In this document: positions 1-6,395 of the stretch, in pieces
Layout: the number at the start of each line of letters is the position of its first letter
How positions within the stretch are numbered: the first letter of the stretch is position 1
NCBI GenBank assembly: GCA_050014815.1
Contig: JBEKCP010000130.1
Span: 1 to 10,952 of the forward strand
DNA from: JBEKCP01 sp050014815
GTDB taxonomy: Bacteria > Planctomycetota > Planctomycetia > Pirellulales > Thermoguttaceae
Direction: 5' to 3'
Length of the DNA: 10,952 nt
Program-made: the position numbers and the translations under genes
Notes under the pieces: model-generated
Database searches by the model: none
What the model was told of the DNA's origin: nothing
Seen by the model: the letters and a program-made list of their open reading frames with translations, nothing else

Positions 1-288
1 CGCGGCATGGCTGCTTTCCTTTCGATGGTCCCCAGTGGGGGCGGCCTGGAGTATTCTTCGACGGGCCGGGGGATGCCGATGAGCTTTTCGGAGCCGCCGC
101 GGCGGCGCGGGCCGCGCGCTATGACAGCCCTGTGTCACCTCGGCTTCATGCCCCGTGCCCGCCCGCCGCGGAGCGATCGGATCAACTCACCGCGATCTTA
201 GCACGGCACGCCAGAGCCGCAAGCGCAGTTTTGGGCCACCCGCCGCGGGCGAAGCCGCACGCGGCCGCCCCCAAGGCCGCTCTCCACC
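1..288. other. Intergenic or unassigned left edge, no supported gene
   Basis: No open frame here has recognisable protein character. The frames on both strands are short, rich in Pro/Arg/Ala, and look like by-products of high GC. A 14-bp perfect palindrome (GCCGCCGCGGCGGC) lies at 93-106 and could form a GC hairpin. On the minus strand an ATG at 8-6 is preceded by a purine-rich AAAGGAAAG tract about 6 nt upstream, which would suit the ribosome binding site of a leftward gene leaving the window. Only two or three codons are visible, so this is a guess. The stretch next to the S41 gene's 3' end shows no clear U-tract terminator. Confidence 0.4.
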
Positions 289-1617
289 CTAATCCTTCGC
301 CTCCCTGCCCCGCAGGTACTCGACCGCCTTGCCCAGCACGCGGTCGACGAAGGGCTTGGCCGATTCGTCCGGCGGCCGGTGCGAACCCGCAAGCGGCGGC
401 ATGTCGCGATCCTGCCGCCAGCGGACGAAGCGGGCGAACTCCTCCTTGTCGAGGACCACCTCGTATCCCTCGTCCGGCAGGACACCCCACGTCGCGCCCG
501 GCTCCTCCTCGCCCCGGTTGCGGTGGATGTTCCGGCCGCTGGGGCGCCAGTAGGTGGCCACCGTCAGCTTGAGCGTGCCGGCCTGGCCGAGGTCCATCAA
601 CTCCTGGACCGTTCCCTTGCCGTAGCTCTGCTGGCCGACGATCACCGCCCGCCCATGGTCCTGGAGGCAGGCGGCGACGATCTCGCTGGCGCTGGCGCTG
701 TGCTCGTTGACCAGGACGGCCATGGGGAGGTTGGTGAACGGGGCATTGCCGCCGGCCTCGTAAGAGTGGCTGATCTGCCCCTGGCGGCGGCGGACGCTCA
801 CGATCTCGCCCGAGGGGATGAACAGATCGCACATCTCGACGGCGGCCTGGAGCGATCCGCCCGGGTTGTCGCGGAGATCCAGCACCAGGCCGCGCATGCC
901 TTGATAGACGAGCTTATCGAGCACGTTTTTCAAGTCGGCCACCGTGGTCTTGGCCTTGGCGCCGGACTCGTCGCTCTTCTCGGCTTCGGCGAAGGCGGTA
1001 ACGCGGACGCAACCGATCTGTCCCGGCCCCGGGAGGAAGTAATTCCAGGTGCCGTCGGGGTTGTGGGTGTCGCCCAGGACGGTGTCGATCTGGATGATCT
1101 CGCGCACGAGCGAGACCTCGATCGGCTGCGTTTCGCCTTCGTGGAGGATGGCGAGCACGACCGTGGTGCCGCGTTTGCCGCGCATGCGGTCGCGGGCGTC
1201 TTCGCGCGACATGCCCTGCGTGCTCTGGCCGTCGATCTTGAGGATCCGGTCGCCGGGGCGGATCCTCGCTTCGTAGGCGGGCGTGCCCGGCAACGGGCTG
1301 ATCACCGTGAGCTGCTTCGACTTCGGGTCGATCCAGATGTTCAAGCCGACGCCGCCGAACTGCTGGCTGATGCCCTCTTCGAATCGCTGCTTCTTGGCCG
1401 GGGGGATGTACGCGGAGTTCTCGTCCAGCGGGTCCATCATTCCCCGCATGGCCGCCTCGAACAACTCGGTGTCCTGCACCGGCATGTAGTAGTCCCGGCC
1501 GACGCGGTCCACCATGTCGGCCAGGACGCGTCCATACCGATTGGCCGACACCTTCTGGTAACAGAGGAGCGACAACGCGGCCACCAGGACTAACCAGGCG
1601 ATGTTGCGGCGAGGCAT
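289..1617 (-). CDS. C-terminal processing peptidase, S41 family with PDZ domain
   Basis: This 442-residue carboxyl-terminal processing serine protease has the CtpA/CtpB/Prc layout. An N-terminal hydrophobic segment (about residues 5-20) should anchor or export it, placing the protease on the outer face of the cytoplasmic membrane. A PDZ domain follows (about 85-170) with the GGVGLNI strand and the RPGDRILKIDG motif. The S41 catalytic domain runs from about 195 to 385. The Ser/Lys dyad is visible as S309 in EHSASASEI and K334 in SYGKGTVQ, with Q338 completing the CtpB-like triad; the LDLRDNPGG substrate strand is at 246-254. Such proteases trim or degrade exported proteins from their C-termini. 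The start is the ATG that begins the hydrophobic segment; no strong Shine-Dalgarno is seen. It appears monocistronic, facing away from the cupin gene. The family is certain; the substrate cannot be read from sequence. Confidence 0.96.
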   Translation of the reverse strand: MPRRNIAWLVLVAALSLLCYQKVSANRYGRVLADMVDRVGRDYYMPVQDTELFEAAMRGMMDPLDENSAYIPPAKKQRFEEGISQQFGGVGLNIWIDPKSKQLTVISPLPGTPAYEARIRPGDRILKIDGQSTQGMSREDARDRMRGKRGTTVVLAILHEGETQPIEVSLVREIIQIDTVLGDTHNPDGTWNYFLPGPGQIGCVRVTAFAEAEKSDESGAKAKTTVADLKNVLDKLVYQGMRGLVLDLRDNPGGSLQAAVEMCDLFIPSGEIVSVRRRQGQISHSYEAGGNAPFTNLPMAVLVNEHSASASEIVAACLQDHGRAVIVGQQSYGKGTVQELMDLGQAGTLKLTVATYWRPSGRNIHRNRGEEEPGATWGVLPDEGYEVVLDKEEFARFVRWRQDRDMPPLAGSHRPPDESAKPFVDRVLGKAVEYLRGREAKD

Positions 1618-1685
1618 GGCTTATACCGTGCGCGGGACGTAGTGGCAGGTTTCCGAAGGCGAAACGTCGGGGTTCAGCCCGCATC

Positions 1686-1698
1686 GTCTATATTAGAC
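1686..1698. promoter_or_regulatory. AT-rich 13-bp palindrome upstream of the S41 protease gene
   Basis: GTCTA-TAT-TAGAC is a perfect inverted repeat and the most AT-rich spot in this intergenic region, 69 bp upstream of the protease ATG. It could be an operator or contain a -10 element for leftward transcription (TAATAT or TATAGA, each 4/6 to consensus). No convincing -35 box is visible, so the role is inference. Confidence 0.25.
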
Positions 1699-1811
1699 CT
1701 CCGGTCCGCACCGCCGCCAAGACCCGCCGCGGGGAGAAATGCCGCGCACCGGACGCCGTGCCCCTCCACAGGCAGGTGTTCGGGGACCGGCCCTGGGGAC
1801 CTCGGGGATTG

Positions 1812-1819
1812 CAGAAATC
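1812..1819. repeat. Left target-site duplication of the MITE
   Basis: CAGAAATC directly abuts the left inverted end of the 137-bp element, and the same 8 bases recur immediately after its right end at 1957-1964. This is the expected footprint of a transposition event. Confidence 0.85.
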
Positions 1820-1956
1820 GTAACCGTTCACAGGCCGCCGGGGACTGGCTCATTTTTCGCCTCGAAAAATGTGCCTGTCCCCGTCCGGCCGAAGGGGACA
1901 GTCCCATTTTCGCGGCCACAGCCGCGAAAATCGGGACAGTCCCCGTGAACGGTTAC
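1820..1956. mobile_element. 137-bp MITE-like element with 12-bp inverted ends, IS66-like
   Basis: The element begins with GTAACCGTTCAC (1820-1831) and ends with the exact reverse complement GTGAACGGTTAC (1945-1956). It is flanked by perfect 8-bp direct repeats CAGAAATC. It encodes nothing. Inside are two long hairpins. The first is imperfect (1840-1882, arms of 20 nt, about 17 paired). The second is strong (1894-1944, arms starting GGGGACAGTCCC). Ends starting with GTAA and an 8-bp duplication are both characteristic of the IS66 family, so a non-autonomous element moved by an IS66-type transposase is the best inference; no such transposase is in the window. It lies just upstream of the cupin gene's -10 box. 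Confidence 0.8.
1894..1944. repeat. GGGGACAGTCCC hairpin inside the MITE
   Basis: A 51-nt stem-loop with arms of 19 and 20 nt and a 12-nt centre that itself pairs further (CGGC...GCCG). Its two arms are identical, all 39 bases, to those of the hairpin at 10184-10228 read on the other strand; only the centre differs. It is therefore a dispersed repeat in its own right. Confidence 0.85.
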
Positions 1957-1964
1957 CAGAAATC
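1957..1964. repeat. Right target-site duplication of the MITE
   Basis: Second copy of CAGAAATC, directly after the right inverted end. Insertion here placed the element 15 bp upstream of the TATAAT at 1980. Confidence 0.85.
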
Positions 1965-1979
1965 ACGCGGCCGGCGTGC

Positions 1980-1985
1980 TATAAT
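1980..1985 (+). promoter_or_regulatory. TATAAT -10 box for the cupin gene, possibly leaderless
   Basis: A perfect TATAAT lies 8 nt before the cupin ATG (1994). A transcript starting the usual 6-8 nt after the box would begin at or within a couple of bases of the ATG, and there is no Shine-Dalgarno in between. A leaderless mRNA would fit. No good -35 hexamer occurs at 16-18 bp spacing; that position is occupied by the right target duplication and end of the MITE. Confidence 0.45.
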
Positions 1986-1993
1986 GACGCTAT

Positions 1994-2380
1994 ATGAAAG
2001 TCATCCCATACGAACGGATCGACTCGGTCCCCGTCGAGATGGAGGGGGCCACCGGCTGCCGGATCCGGTGCCTGATCGGTCCGGACGACGGTGCCCCGAG
2101 CTTCACCATGCGGCAGTTCGAGGTGGCCCCCGGGGGAGAAACGCCCCGGCACTCCCACGCCCACGAGCACGAGGTCTTCGTGCTGGAAGGCCGCGGGGTC
2201 GTCGCGGACACGTCGGGCTCTCAGCCGCTGGGGCCCGGCACGGTGGTCTTCGTGGCCCCGCAAGAGGTACACCAGTTCCGCAACACGGGCGAGGGGCCGC
2301 TGCGGTTCCTCTGCCTGATTCCCCACCCGTTGCGCGGCATGGCCGGACCATGCGTCGCGGCTTGCGGGTGCGACATGTAG
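1994..2380 (+). CDS. Small single-domain cupin protein
   Basis: This 128-residue protein is essentially one cupin-2 barrel. Cupin motif 1 is seen as GGETPRHSHAHEHEVFVLEG (about 47-66), supplying His ligands and the Glu of a mononuclear metal site. Motif 2 is GTVVFVAPQEVHQFRNTG (about 82-99), supplying the last His. Conserved cupins of this size bind a divalent metal and may be sensors, isomerases or dioxygenase-like enzymes; no specific reaction can be assigned. The C-terminus is unusual in ending with a short Cys-rich tail (three Cys in the last dozen residues), which might bind a metal or form disulfides. The chosen ATG keeps the first beta strand; an internal Met at residue 16 would cut into it. 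The gene stands alone, separated from ligA by a palindromic repeat. Confidence 0.92.
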   Translation: MKVIPYERIDSVPVEMEGATGCRIRCLIGPDDGAPSFTMRQFEVAPGGETPRHSHAHEHEVFVLEGRGVVADTSGSQPLGPGTVVFVAPQEVHQFRNTGEGPLRFLCLIPHPLRGMAGPCVAACGCDM

Positions 2381-2384
2381 CAGT

Positions 2385-2475
2385 CCCCTCTCCCTCCGGG
2401 AGAGGGCAGGGTGAGGGGGCGCCACGCAAAGCCCTGATCCCCTCACCCCCTGCCCCTCTCCCAAAGGGAGAGGGG
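2385..2475. repeat. Palindromic intergenic repeat between cupin and ligA
   Basis: An imperfect inverted repeat of about 91 bp. The left arm begins CCCCTCTCCCTCCGGGAGAG (2385-2418), the right arm ends CTCTCCCAAAGGGAGAGGGG (2439-2475), and a 20-nt centre separates them. Each half also folds alone (CCCTCTCCC with GGGAGAGGG). It starts 4 bp after the cupin stop and ends 23 bp before the ligA ATG. This sequence style is a dispersed REP-like element in many GC-rich bacteria. In RNA it would form a strong stem that could act as a terminator-like barrier or stabilise the cupin mRNA 3' end; that role is inference. Confidence 0.8.
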
Positions 2476-2498
2476 AAGCCACTCGTAACGAGGTTGCC

Positions 2499-4499
2499 AT
2501 GTCCTCGGACGCAGCCGCCGAGATCGCCCGCCTCCGCGACGAGATCCGGCATCACGATTACCTCTATTATGTCGCGGCCCGGCCGGAAATCAGCGACCAA
2601 GAATACGACCGGCTGATGGAGCGGCTCAAGCGGCTCGAGGCCGGGCATCCCGAGCTGGTTGCGCCCGACAGCCCCACGCAGCGGATCGGCGACCAGCCGG
2701 TGGCCGAGCTGCCGCAGGTCGAGCATCGCGTGCCGATGCTGTCGATCGAGAATACGTACAGCATCGAAGAACTGCGGCAGTTCGGCCAGCGGACGGCGAA
2801 GTTCCTCGGCGGCGAGCCGATCGAGTGGGTGGTGGAGTTGAAAGTCGACGGCGTGGCGGTCTCGCTGGTCTATGACGAGGGGGTGCTGGTGCGGGGCGTC
2901 ACGCGGGGCAACGGCCGCGTGGGCGACGACGTAACGCACAACGTCCGGACCATCCGCGACGTCCCGCTGCGGCTGGCCGGCAAGGCCCCCCGGGGCGAAC
3001 TGGAAGTCCGCGGCGAAGTCTACATGACCAACCGGGACCTCGTGCTCCTGAACGAGCGGCAGAAGCGGCGTGGCGAGCCGCTCTTTGCCAACACGCGGAA
3101 CGTGACGGCCGGGAGCATCCGCCAGCTCGACCCGCGGATCTGCGCCGAGCGCCGGCTGCGGTTCTTCTGCCATTCGGTCGGCTACGGCGAGGCGCTGGAG
3201 GCGGCCACGCACATGGAGTTCCTCGACCGGGTCCGGCAGTTCGGCATTCCGATCACGCCGCTGGCGGCCTGCCTCCCCTCGTTCGACGAGGCGGTGGAGC
3301 ACTGCGAGGGGCTGATCGAGCGGCTCCACGAGCTGGACTTCGAGATCGACGGCCTGGTGCTGAAGGTCAACCGCCTGGACCAGCGCCGGCGGCTGGGGGC
3401 CACGTCGAAGGCCCCCCGCTGGGTCATCGCCTACAAGTTCGAGAAATACGAGGCGACGACCCGGGTCGAGAAGATCGACGTGCAGGTGGGCAAGACGGGC
3501 GCCATCACGCCCGTGGCCCACCTGGAGGACGTCGAAATCGCCGGGACCACCGTCAGCCGCGCGAGCCTCCACAACGCCGACGAGATCGAGCGCAAGGACG
3601 TCCGCGTGGGCGACGTGGTGGTAGTCGAGAAGGCGGGCAAGATCATTCCGCACGTCGTTCGGGTCGAGACGGCCCAACGGAAGGCGCGCCTGCCGAAGTT
3701 CCGCTTTCCCATCGAGTGCCCCGAGTGCGGCACCGGGCTGGTCAAGGATGAAGGGGGCGTCTACATCCGCTGCCCCAATCCCCAGTGCCCGGCCCAAATC
3801 AAGGAGCGGATCCGCTACTACGCCAGCCGCAACGCCATGGACATCGAAGGGCTGGGGGACAAGCTGGTGGACCAGTTGGTCAATGAAGGGCTGGTGCACA
3901 GCTACGGCGACCTTTACCGGCTCGCGCCGGAGCAGCTTGAGGGGCTGGAGCGGATGGGACGGAAGTCCTCGGAGAACCTCGTTGCCGCAATTGGTGCGAG
4001 CAAGGGCCGCGGGCTGGCCCGCCTCCTGGCCGCCCTGTCGATCCGGCACGTCGGCACCCGGGTGGCCGCGGTGCTGGCGGAGAAGTTCCGCTCGATCGAC
4101 GCGCTCATGGCCGCCGGCATCGAGGAGTTGAGCGAGACTCCCGAAATCGGACCCGTGATTGCCCGGAGCGTCCACGACTTCTTCCACGCCAAGTACGGCA
4201 CGGATACGATCCGGGACCTCGGGGCGATGGGCGTGAAGATGGAGGCGGCCGCCCCGGACCGGCGCAGGAAGACACTGGAGGGGAAGACGCTCGTCGTCAC
4301 CGGCACGCTCATGAAGTACGGCCGCGACCAGATCAACGAGGTCATCACGCAGCACGGCGGCCACGCCGCATCGAGCGTGTCGAAGAGCACCGATTATGTA
4401 GTGGCCGGCGAGAAGGCCGGCAGCAAGCTGGACAAGGCCCGCCAGCTCGGCGTGCGCGTGCTCACCGAAGACGAGTTCGAGAAGCTGCTTGACGGCTGA
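2499..4499 (+). CDS. ligA: NAD-dependent DNA ligase LigA
   Basis: LigA seals nicks in double-stranded DNA during replication and repair using NAD+. The 666-residue product has the complete bacterial domain order and close to the usual length (about 670). The Ia domain carries HHDYLYYV near the N-terminus for NMN binding. The adenylation domain has the KVDG motif with nucleophile K115, followed by the OB fold. The zinc finger is formed by C407, C410, C425 and C430. Helix-hairpin-helix repeats span about 440-580, and a C-terminal BRCT domain about 590-666 (GKTLVVTGTL onward). All key residues are present, so it should be active. A GAGG Shine-Dalgarno at 2490-2493 sits 5 nt before the ATG and fixes the start. 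The stop codon is only 7 bp from the inverted repeat of the downstream transposase element, whose hairpins may serve as its transcription end. Confidence 0.99.
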   Translation: MSSDAAAEIARLRDEIRHHDYLYYVAARPEISDQEYDRLMERLKRLEAGHPELVAPDSPTQRIGDQPVAELPQVEHRVPMLSIENTYSIEELRQFGQRTAKFLGGEPIEWVVELKVDGVAVSLVYDEGVLVRGVTRGNGRVGDDVTHNVRTIRDVPLRLAGKAPRGELEVRGEVYMTNRDLVLLNERQKRRGEPLFANTRNVTAGSIRQLDPRICAERRLRFFCHSVGYGEALEAATHMEFLDRVRQFGIPITPLAACLPSFDEAVEHCEGLIERLHELDFEIDGLVLKVNRLDQRRRLGATSKAPRWVIAYKFEKYEATTRVEKIDVQVGKTGAITPVAHLEDVEIAGTTVSRASLHNADEIERKDVRVGDVVVVEKAGKIIPHVVRVETAQRKARLPKFRFPIECPECGTGLVKDEGGVYIRCPNPQCPAQIKERIRYYASRNAMDIEGLGDKLVDQLVNEGLVHSYGDLYRLAPEQLEGLERMGRKSSENLVAAIGASKGRGLARLLAALSIRHVGTRVAAVLAEKFRSIDALMAAGIEELSETPEIGPVIARSVHDFFHAKYGTDTIRDLGAMGVKMEAAAPDRRRKTLEGKTLVVTGTLMKYGRDQINEVITQHGGHAASSVSKSTDYVVAGEKAGSKLDKARQLGVRVLTEDEFEKLLDG

Positions 4500-4506
4500 G
4501 GAGGTG

Positions 4507-4565
4507 ATGCCCGTTTACGGGCATTGCCGCCGAAGGCGGTCATCGGCCCGGCGTTTACGCCGGGT
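4507..4565. repeat. Left terminal array of three hairpins
   Basis: Three short stem-loops stand in tandem. ATGCCCG/CGGGCAT has a TTTA loop (4507-4524). CCGCC/GGCGG has a GAA loop (4527-4539). CCCGGCG/CGCCGGG has a TTTA loop (4547-4564). The whole block reappears inverted at 5162-5220 with two mismatches, one in a loop and one in a spacer, so all the stems are conserved. Confidence 0.9.
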
Positions 4566-4611
4566 CAGCCGGGCGCATCGGGCCTTTGTTTTCTTGTGAA
4601 GTCGCCGTGTC

Positions 4612-4629
4612 AACCCCGTTTACGGGGTT
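4612..4629. repeat. Left inner hairpin of the transposase element
   Basis: AACCCCG/CGGGGTT with a TTTA loop, 13 bp past the transposase stop codon in its reading direction. It resembles the first hairpin of the outer arrays and has a shorter counterpart on the other side at 5098-5111. It may also end the transposase transcript. Confidence 0.8.
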
Positions 4630-4642
4630 CCTGCCGCTGTAC

Positions 4643-5074
4643 TCACGTCTCCGGCTCCGTGATTCGCTCCAGGCGGTCGTGAATAGTGCCCTTGCTGTGG
4701 TGCTCGCGCTGATTGCGTATGTACAGTTTGACCCACTCCAGGTCCCGAGTGCCGAAACTGACGACGCCATAGCCGGCTTGCCACTGGAGCACCTTTCCCT
4801 GCAGGCCGACTTGCTCGTTGACCTCGTGTGACGATGCCCCCTTGAGTTGGCCGATGAATTCGCTGATGAGGAGTGTCGGTGGGATGCTCAACGCCACGTG
4901 CATGTGGGTTTCCGTGCCCCCGATCTCGTGGACAAACGCGCCGGGTGTATTGATGATTCTCTGTCGGACGCAACGATGTGCTACCGGCTCGACCTGGGGA
5001 GTCAGGAGCGGCAGGCTGTCCTTGCAGTGCCAAGTAAGATGCAGGTTGACCTCGCTGTAGTAGTTGTGGCTCAT
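4643..5074 (-). CDS. IS200-like / REP-associated tyrosine transposase (Y1)
   Basis: A 143-residue HUH single-strand transposase of the Y1 (TnpA) family. The HUH metal-binding pair is H57 and H59 in THMHVAL, the substrate loop region contains FIGQLKGASSHEVNE (about 73-87), and the catalytic tyrosine is Y118 in YIRNQREHH. These enzymes nick hairpin-marked single-stranded DNA through a 5'-phosphotyrosine link. The frame stays open 66 bp upstream, but the protein family begins at the MSHNYYSEVN Met, so that start is chosen; the upstream part would read through the right inner hairpin. Only a weak AAAGAA precedes it. All catalytic residues are intact, so it is probably functional. The flanking inverted hairpin arrays support a RAYT-like role. 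Confidence 0.92.
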   Translation of the reverse strand: MSHNYYSEVNLHLTWHCKDSLPLLTPQVEPVAHRCVRQRIINTPGAFVHEIGGTETHMHVALSIPPTLLISEFIGQLKGASSHEVNEQVGLQGKVLQWQAGYGVVSFGTRDLEWVKLYIRNQREHHSKGTIHDRLERITEPET

Positions 5075-5097
5075 GGGATTCTTTCGTTCATAAGGAG

Positions 5098-5111
5098 GCC
5101 CGTGAACGGGC
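5098..5111. repeat. Right inner hairpin of the transposase element
   Basis: GCCCG/CGGGC with a TGAA loop, 23 bp upstream of the transposase start. The following TTGACA matches, inverted, the TGTCAA beside the left inner hairpin, so this side is a counterpart of 4612-4629. Confidence 0.75.
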
Positions 5112-5161
5112 TTGACAGGATGGAGATGGAGAACCGACAATATGCTCGCGCCGCTCCCTCC

Positions 5162-5220
5162 ACCCGGCGTAAACGCCGGGCCGATGACCGCCTTCGGCGG
5201 AAATGCCCGTGAACGGGCAT
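5162..5220. repeat. Right terminal array of three hairpins
   Basis: Inverted copy of the left array (57/59). It holds CCCGGCG/CGCCGGG, CCGCC/GGCGG and ATGCCCG/CGGGCAT stems in reverse order. It ends 44 bp from the mqnE stop codon, so it may also affect mqnE mRNA 3' ends. Confidence 0.9.
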
Positions 5221-5264
5221 GAGGGCTCGGGAAACAATAGCGCCGCAGCTTGTGCAGACACAGC

Positions 5265-6392
5265 CTATCCTGTCCAGCCGTCCGAGCATGAAAATGTGAT
5301 CCCTTTTTCCCCAGTTCTGTACACTCGCTCTACCCGGCGGTACAGCGAATCCCGCTCGACGGGCTCGAAACCGGCCTCGGTGATGAGCCGACGAATCTCG
5401 TCAACCGGGAGCGCCTCGGGCGAGCCTGCGCCGGCGTCGTGATGGATCCGCTCGTGGCGGACCGTGCCGTCCAGATCGTCGGCCCCGTAGCACAGGGCGA
5501 CCTGCGCCGTCCCGACCCCCAACGAGATCCAATAGGCCTTGATGTGGTCGAAGTTATCGAGCATGAGCCGGCTGACGGCGATCGTGCGGAGATTCAATAG
5601 GGCGAACGGGCCCTCCAGGTCGGACATCGCCGTGCCCTGCGGATGAAACGCCAAGGGGATCAGGGCCTGGAACCCGCCGGTCTCGTCCTGCAACTTGCGG
5701 AGTCGCAGGAGGTGGTCGATCCGCTGGGCGGCCGTTTCCAGGTGGCCGTAGAGCATGCTGGCATTGGAGCGGAGCCCGAGCTGGTGGGCGGTGCGGTGGA
5801 CCGACAGCCACGTGGCGGCGTCGGCCTTGCGGGGACAGATTTTCGCGCGGACGGCCGGGTCGAAGATCTCGGCACCGCCGCCAGGCAGGCTCCCCAGCCC
5901 GGCCTCGATCAATTCCTCGAGGATCGCCCGCACAGGCCGGCCGGTGGCCTGCGAGAACCAGGCGATTTCGACGGCTGTGAAGGCCTTGAGGTGCAACTTG
6001 GGAAAGGCCTCGTGCAGCCGGCCAAGGATGCCGGCATACCAGGAGAACTCCTTGCCCGGATGAACGCCGCCGACCACGTGCAACTCGGTGCAGCCGGCGT
6101 CGGCGGCCTCGCGGCCGCGGGCGAGGATCTCCTCGTCGGTCATGACGTTGGCCCGTGGGTCGCCCTCGTTGCAACTGTACGCGCAGAGCGGGCAGCGGTA
6201 GAGGCAGATGTTGGTGGGGTTCAGGTGGGAATTGACGTTGTAGTAGGCGGCGTCGCCATTCTTGCGGCGTCGGACCGCGTCGGCCAGCCGGCCCACGGCG
6301 TGGAGATCGACGTCCTCGCGGAACAGGTACTCGCCCTCGGCGGCCGAGAGGCGATTGTTTGACTCGATCTTGTCGCGGATGGAAGCAAGCAT
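5265..6392 (-). CDS. mqnE: Aminodeoxyfutalosine synthase MqnE (radical SAM)
   Basis: MqnE is the radical SAM enzyme of the futalosine menaquinone pathway. It joins 3-[(1-carboxyvinyl)oxy]benzoate with SAM to give 6-amino-6-deoxyfutalosine. The 375-residue protein has the 4Fe-4S motif CxxxCxxC at C63, C67 and C70 (NICLYRCPLCAYS). It also has GGVH at 108-111, KAFTAVEI at 136-143, LPGGGAEIF at 169-177, MLYGH at 213-217 and the late GADDLDGT block at 303-310. KAFTAVEI and the IHHDAGA segment favour MqnE over its paralogue MqnC. The last dozen or so residues (after YRRVERVYR) look like a lineage-specific tail. Its ATG lies 3 nt after the stop of the prenyltransferase gene, so the two are surely co-transcribed. 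It is the last gene of the minus-strand cluster, facing the transposase element. Confidence 0.94.
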   Translation of the reverse strand: MLASIRDKIESNNRLSAAEGEYLFREDVDLHAVGRLADAVRRRKNGDAAYYNVNSHLNPTNICLYRCPLCAYSCNEGDPRANVMTDEEILARGREAADAGCTELHVVGGVHPGKEFSWYAGILGRLHEAFPKLHLKAFTAVEIAWFSQATGRPVRAILEELIEAGLGSLPGGGAEIFDPAVRAKICPRKADAATWLSVHRTAHQLGLRSNASMLYGHLETAAQRIDHLLRLRKLQDETGGFQALIPLAFHPQGTAMSDLEGPFALLNLRTIAVSRLMLDNFDHIKAYWISLGVGTAQVALCYGADDLDGTVRHERIHHDAGAGSPEALPVDEIRRLITEAGFEPVERDSLYRRVERVYRTGEKGITFSCSDGWTG

Positions 6393-6395
6393 TTG

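Larger units (their letters stand above)
4507..5220 (-). mobile_element. RAYT/IS200-like element bounded by inverted triple-hairpin arrays
   Basis: A 714-bp unit made of one Y1 transposase gene and hairpin arrays in opposite orientation at its two sides. The outer 59-bp arrays (4507-4565 and 5162-5220) match at 57 of 59 positions as inverted repeats, and an extra hairpin lies inside each (4612-4629 and 5098-5111). Classical IS200 elements have single subterminal palindromes. Multi-hairpin inverted ends around a single Y1 gene instead recall the REP-RAYT arrangement (REPtron), in which the transposase acts on the flanking REP hairpins. It occupies the gap between the convergent ligA and mqnE genes. 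Confidence 0.8.

Noticed and set aside
379..1593. Long plus-strand open frame opposite the S41 protease
   Set aside because: It is the complement of a certain gene, its composition is Ala/Gly/Val/His/Asp-rich without family motifs, and such shadows are normal in GC-rich DNA.
1620..1625. TATAAG on the minus strand before the S41 gene as a -10 box
   Set aside because: It lies only 2 nt from the ATG, so transcription would start inside the coding region and remove the initiation codon.
2103..4364. Very long minus-strand open frame opposite ligA
   Set aside because: Exact antisense of a complete LigA with all motifs; the translated product shows low-complexity Leu/Ala/His/Arg/Asp content and no domain.
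4507..5220. CRISPR-like array suggested by repeated short hairpins
   Set aside because: The repeats are inverted blocks around a transposase gene, without regularly spaced unique spacers.
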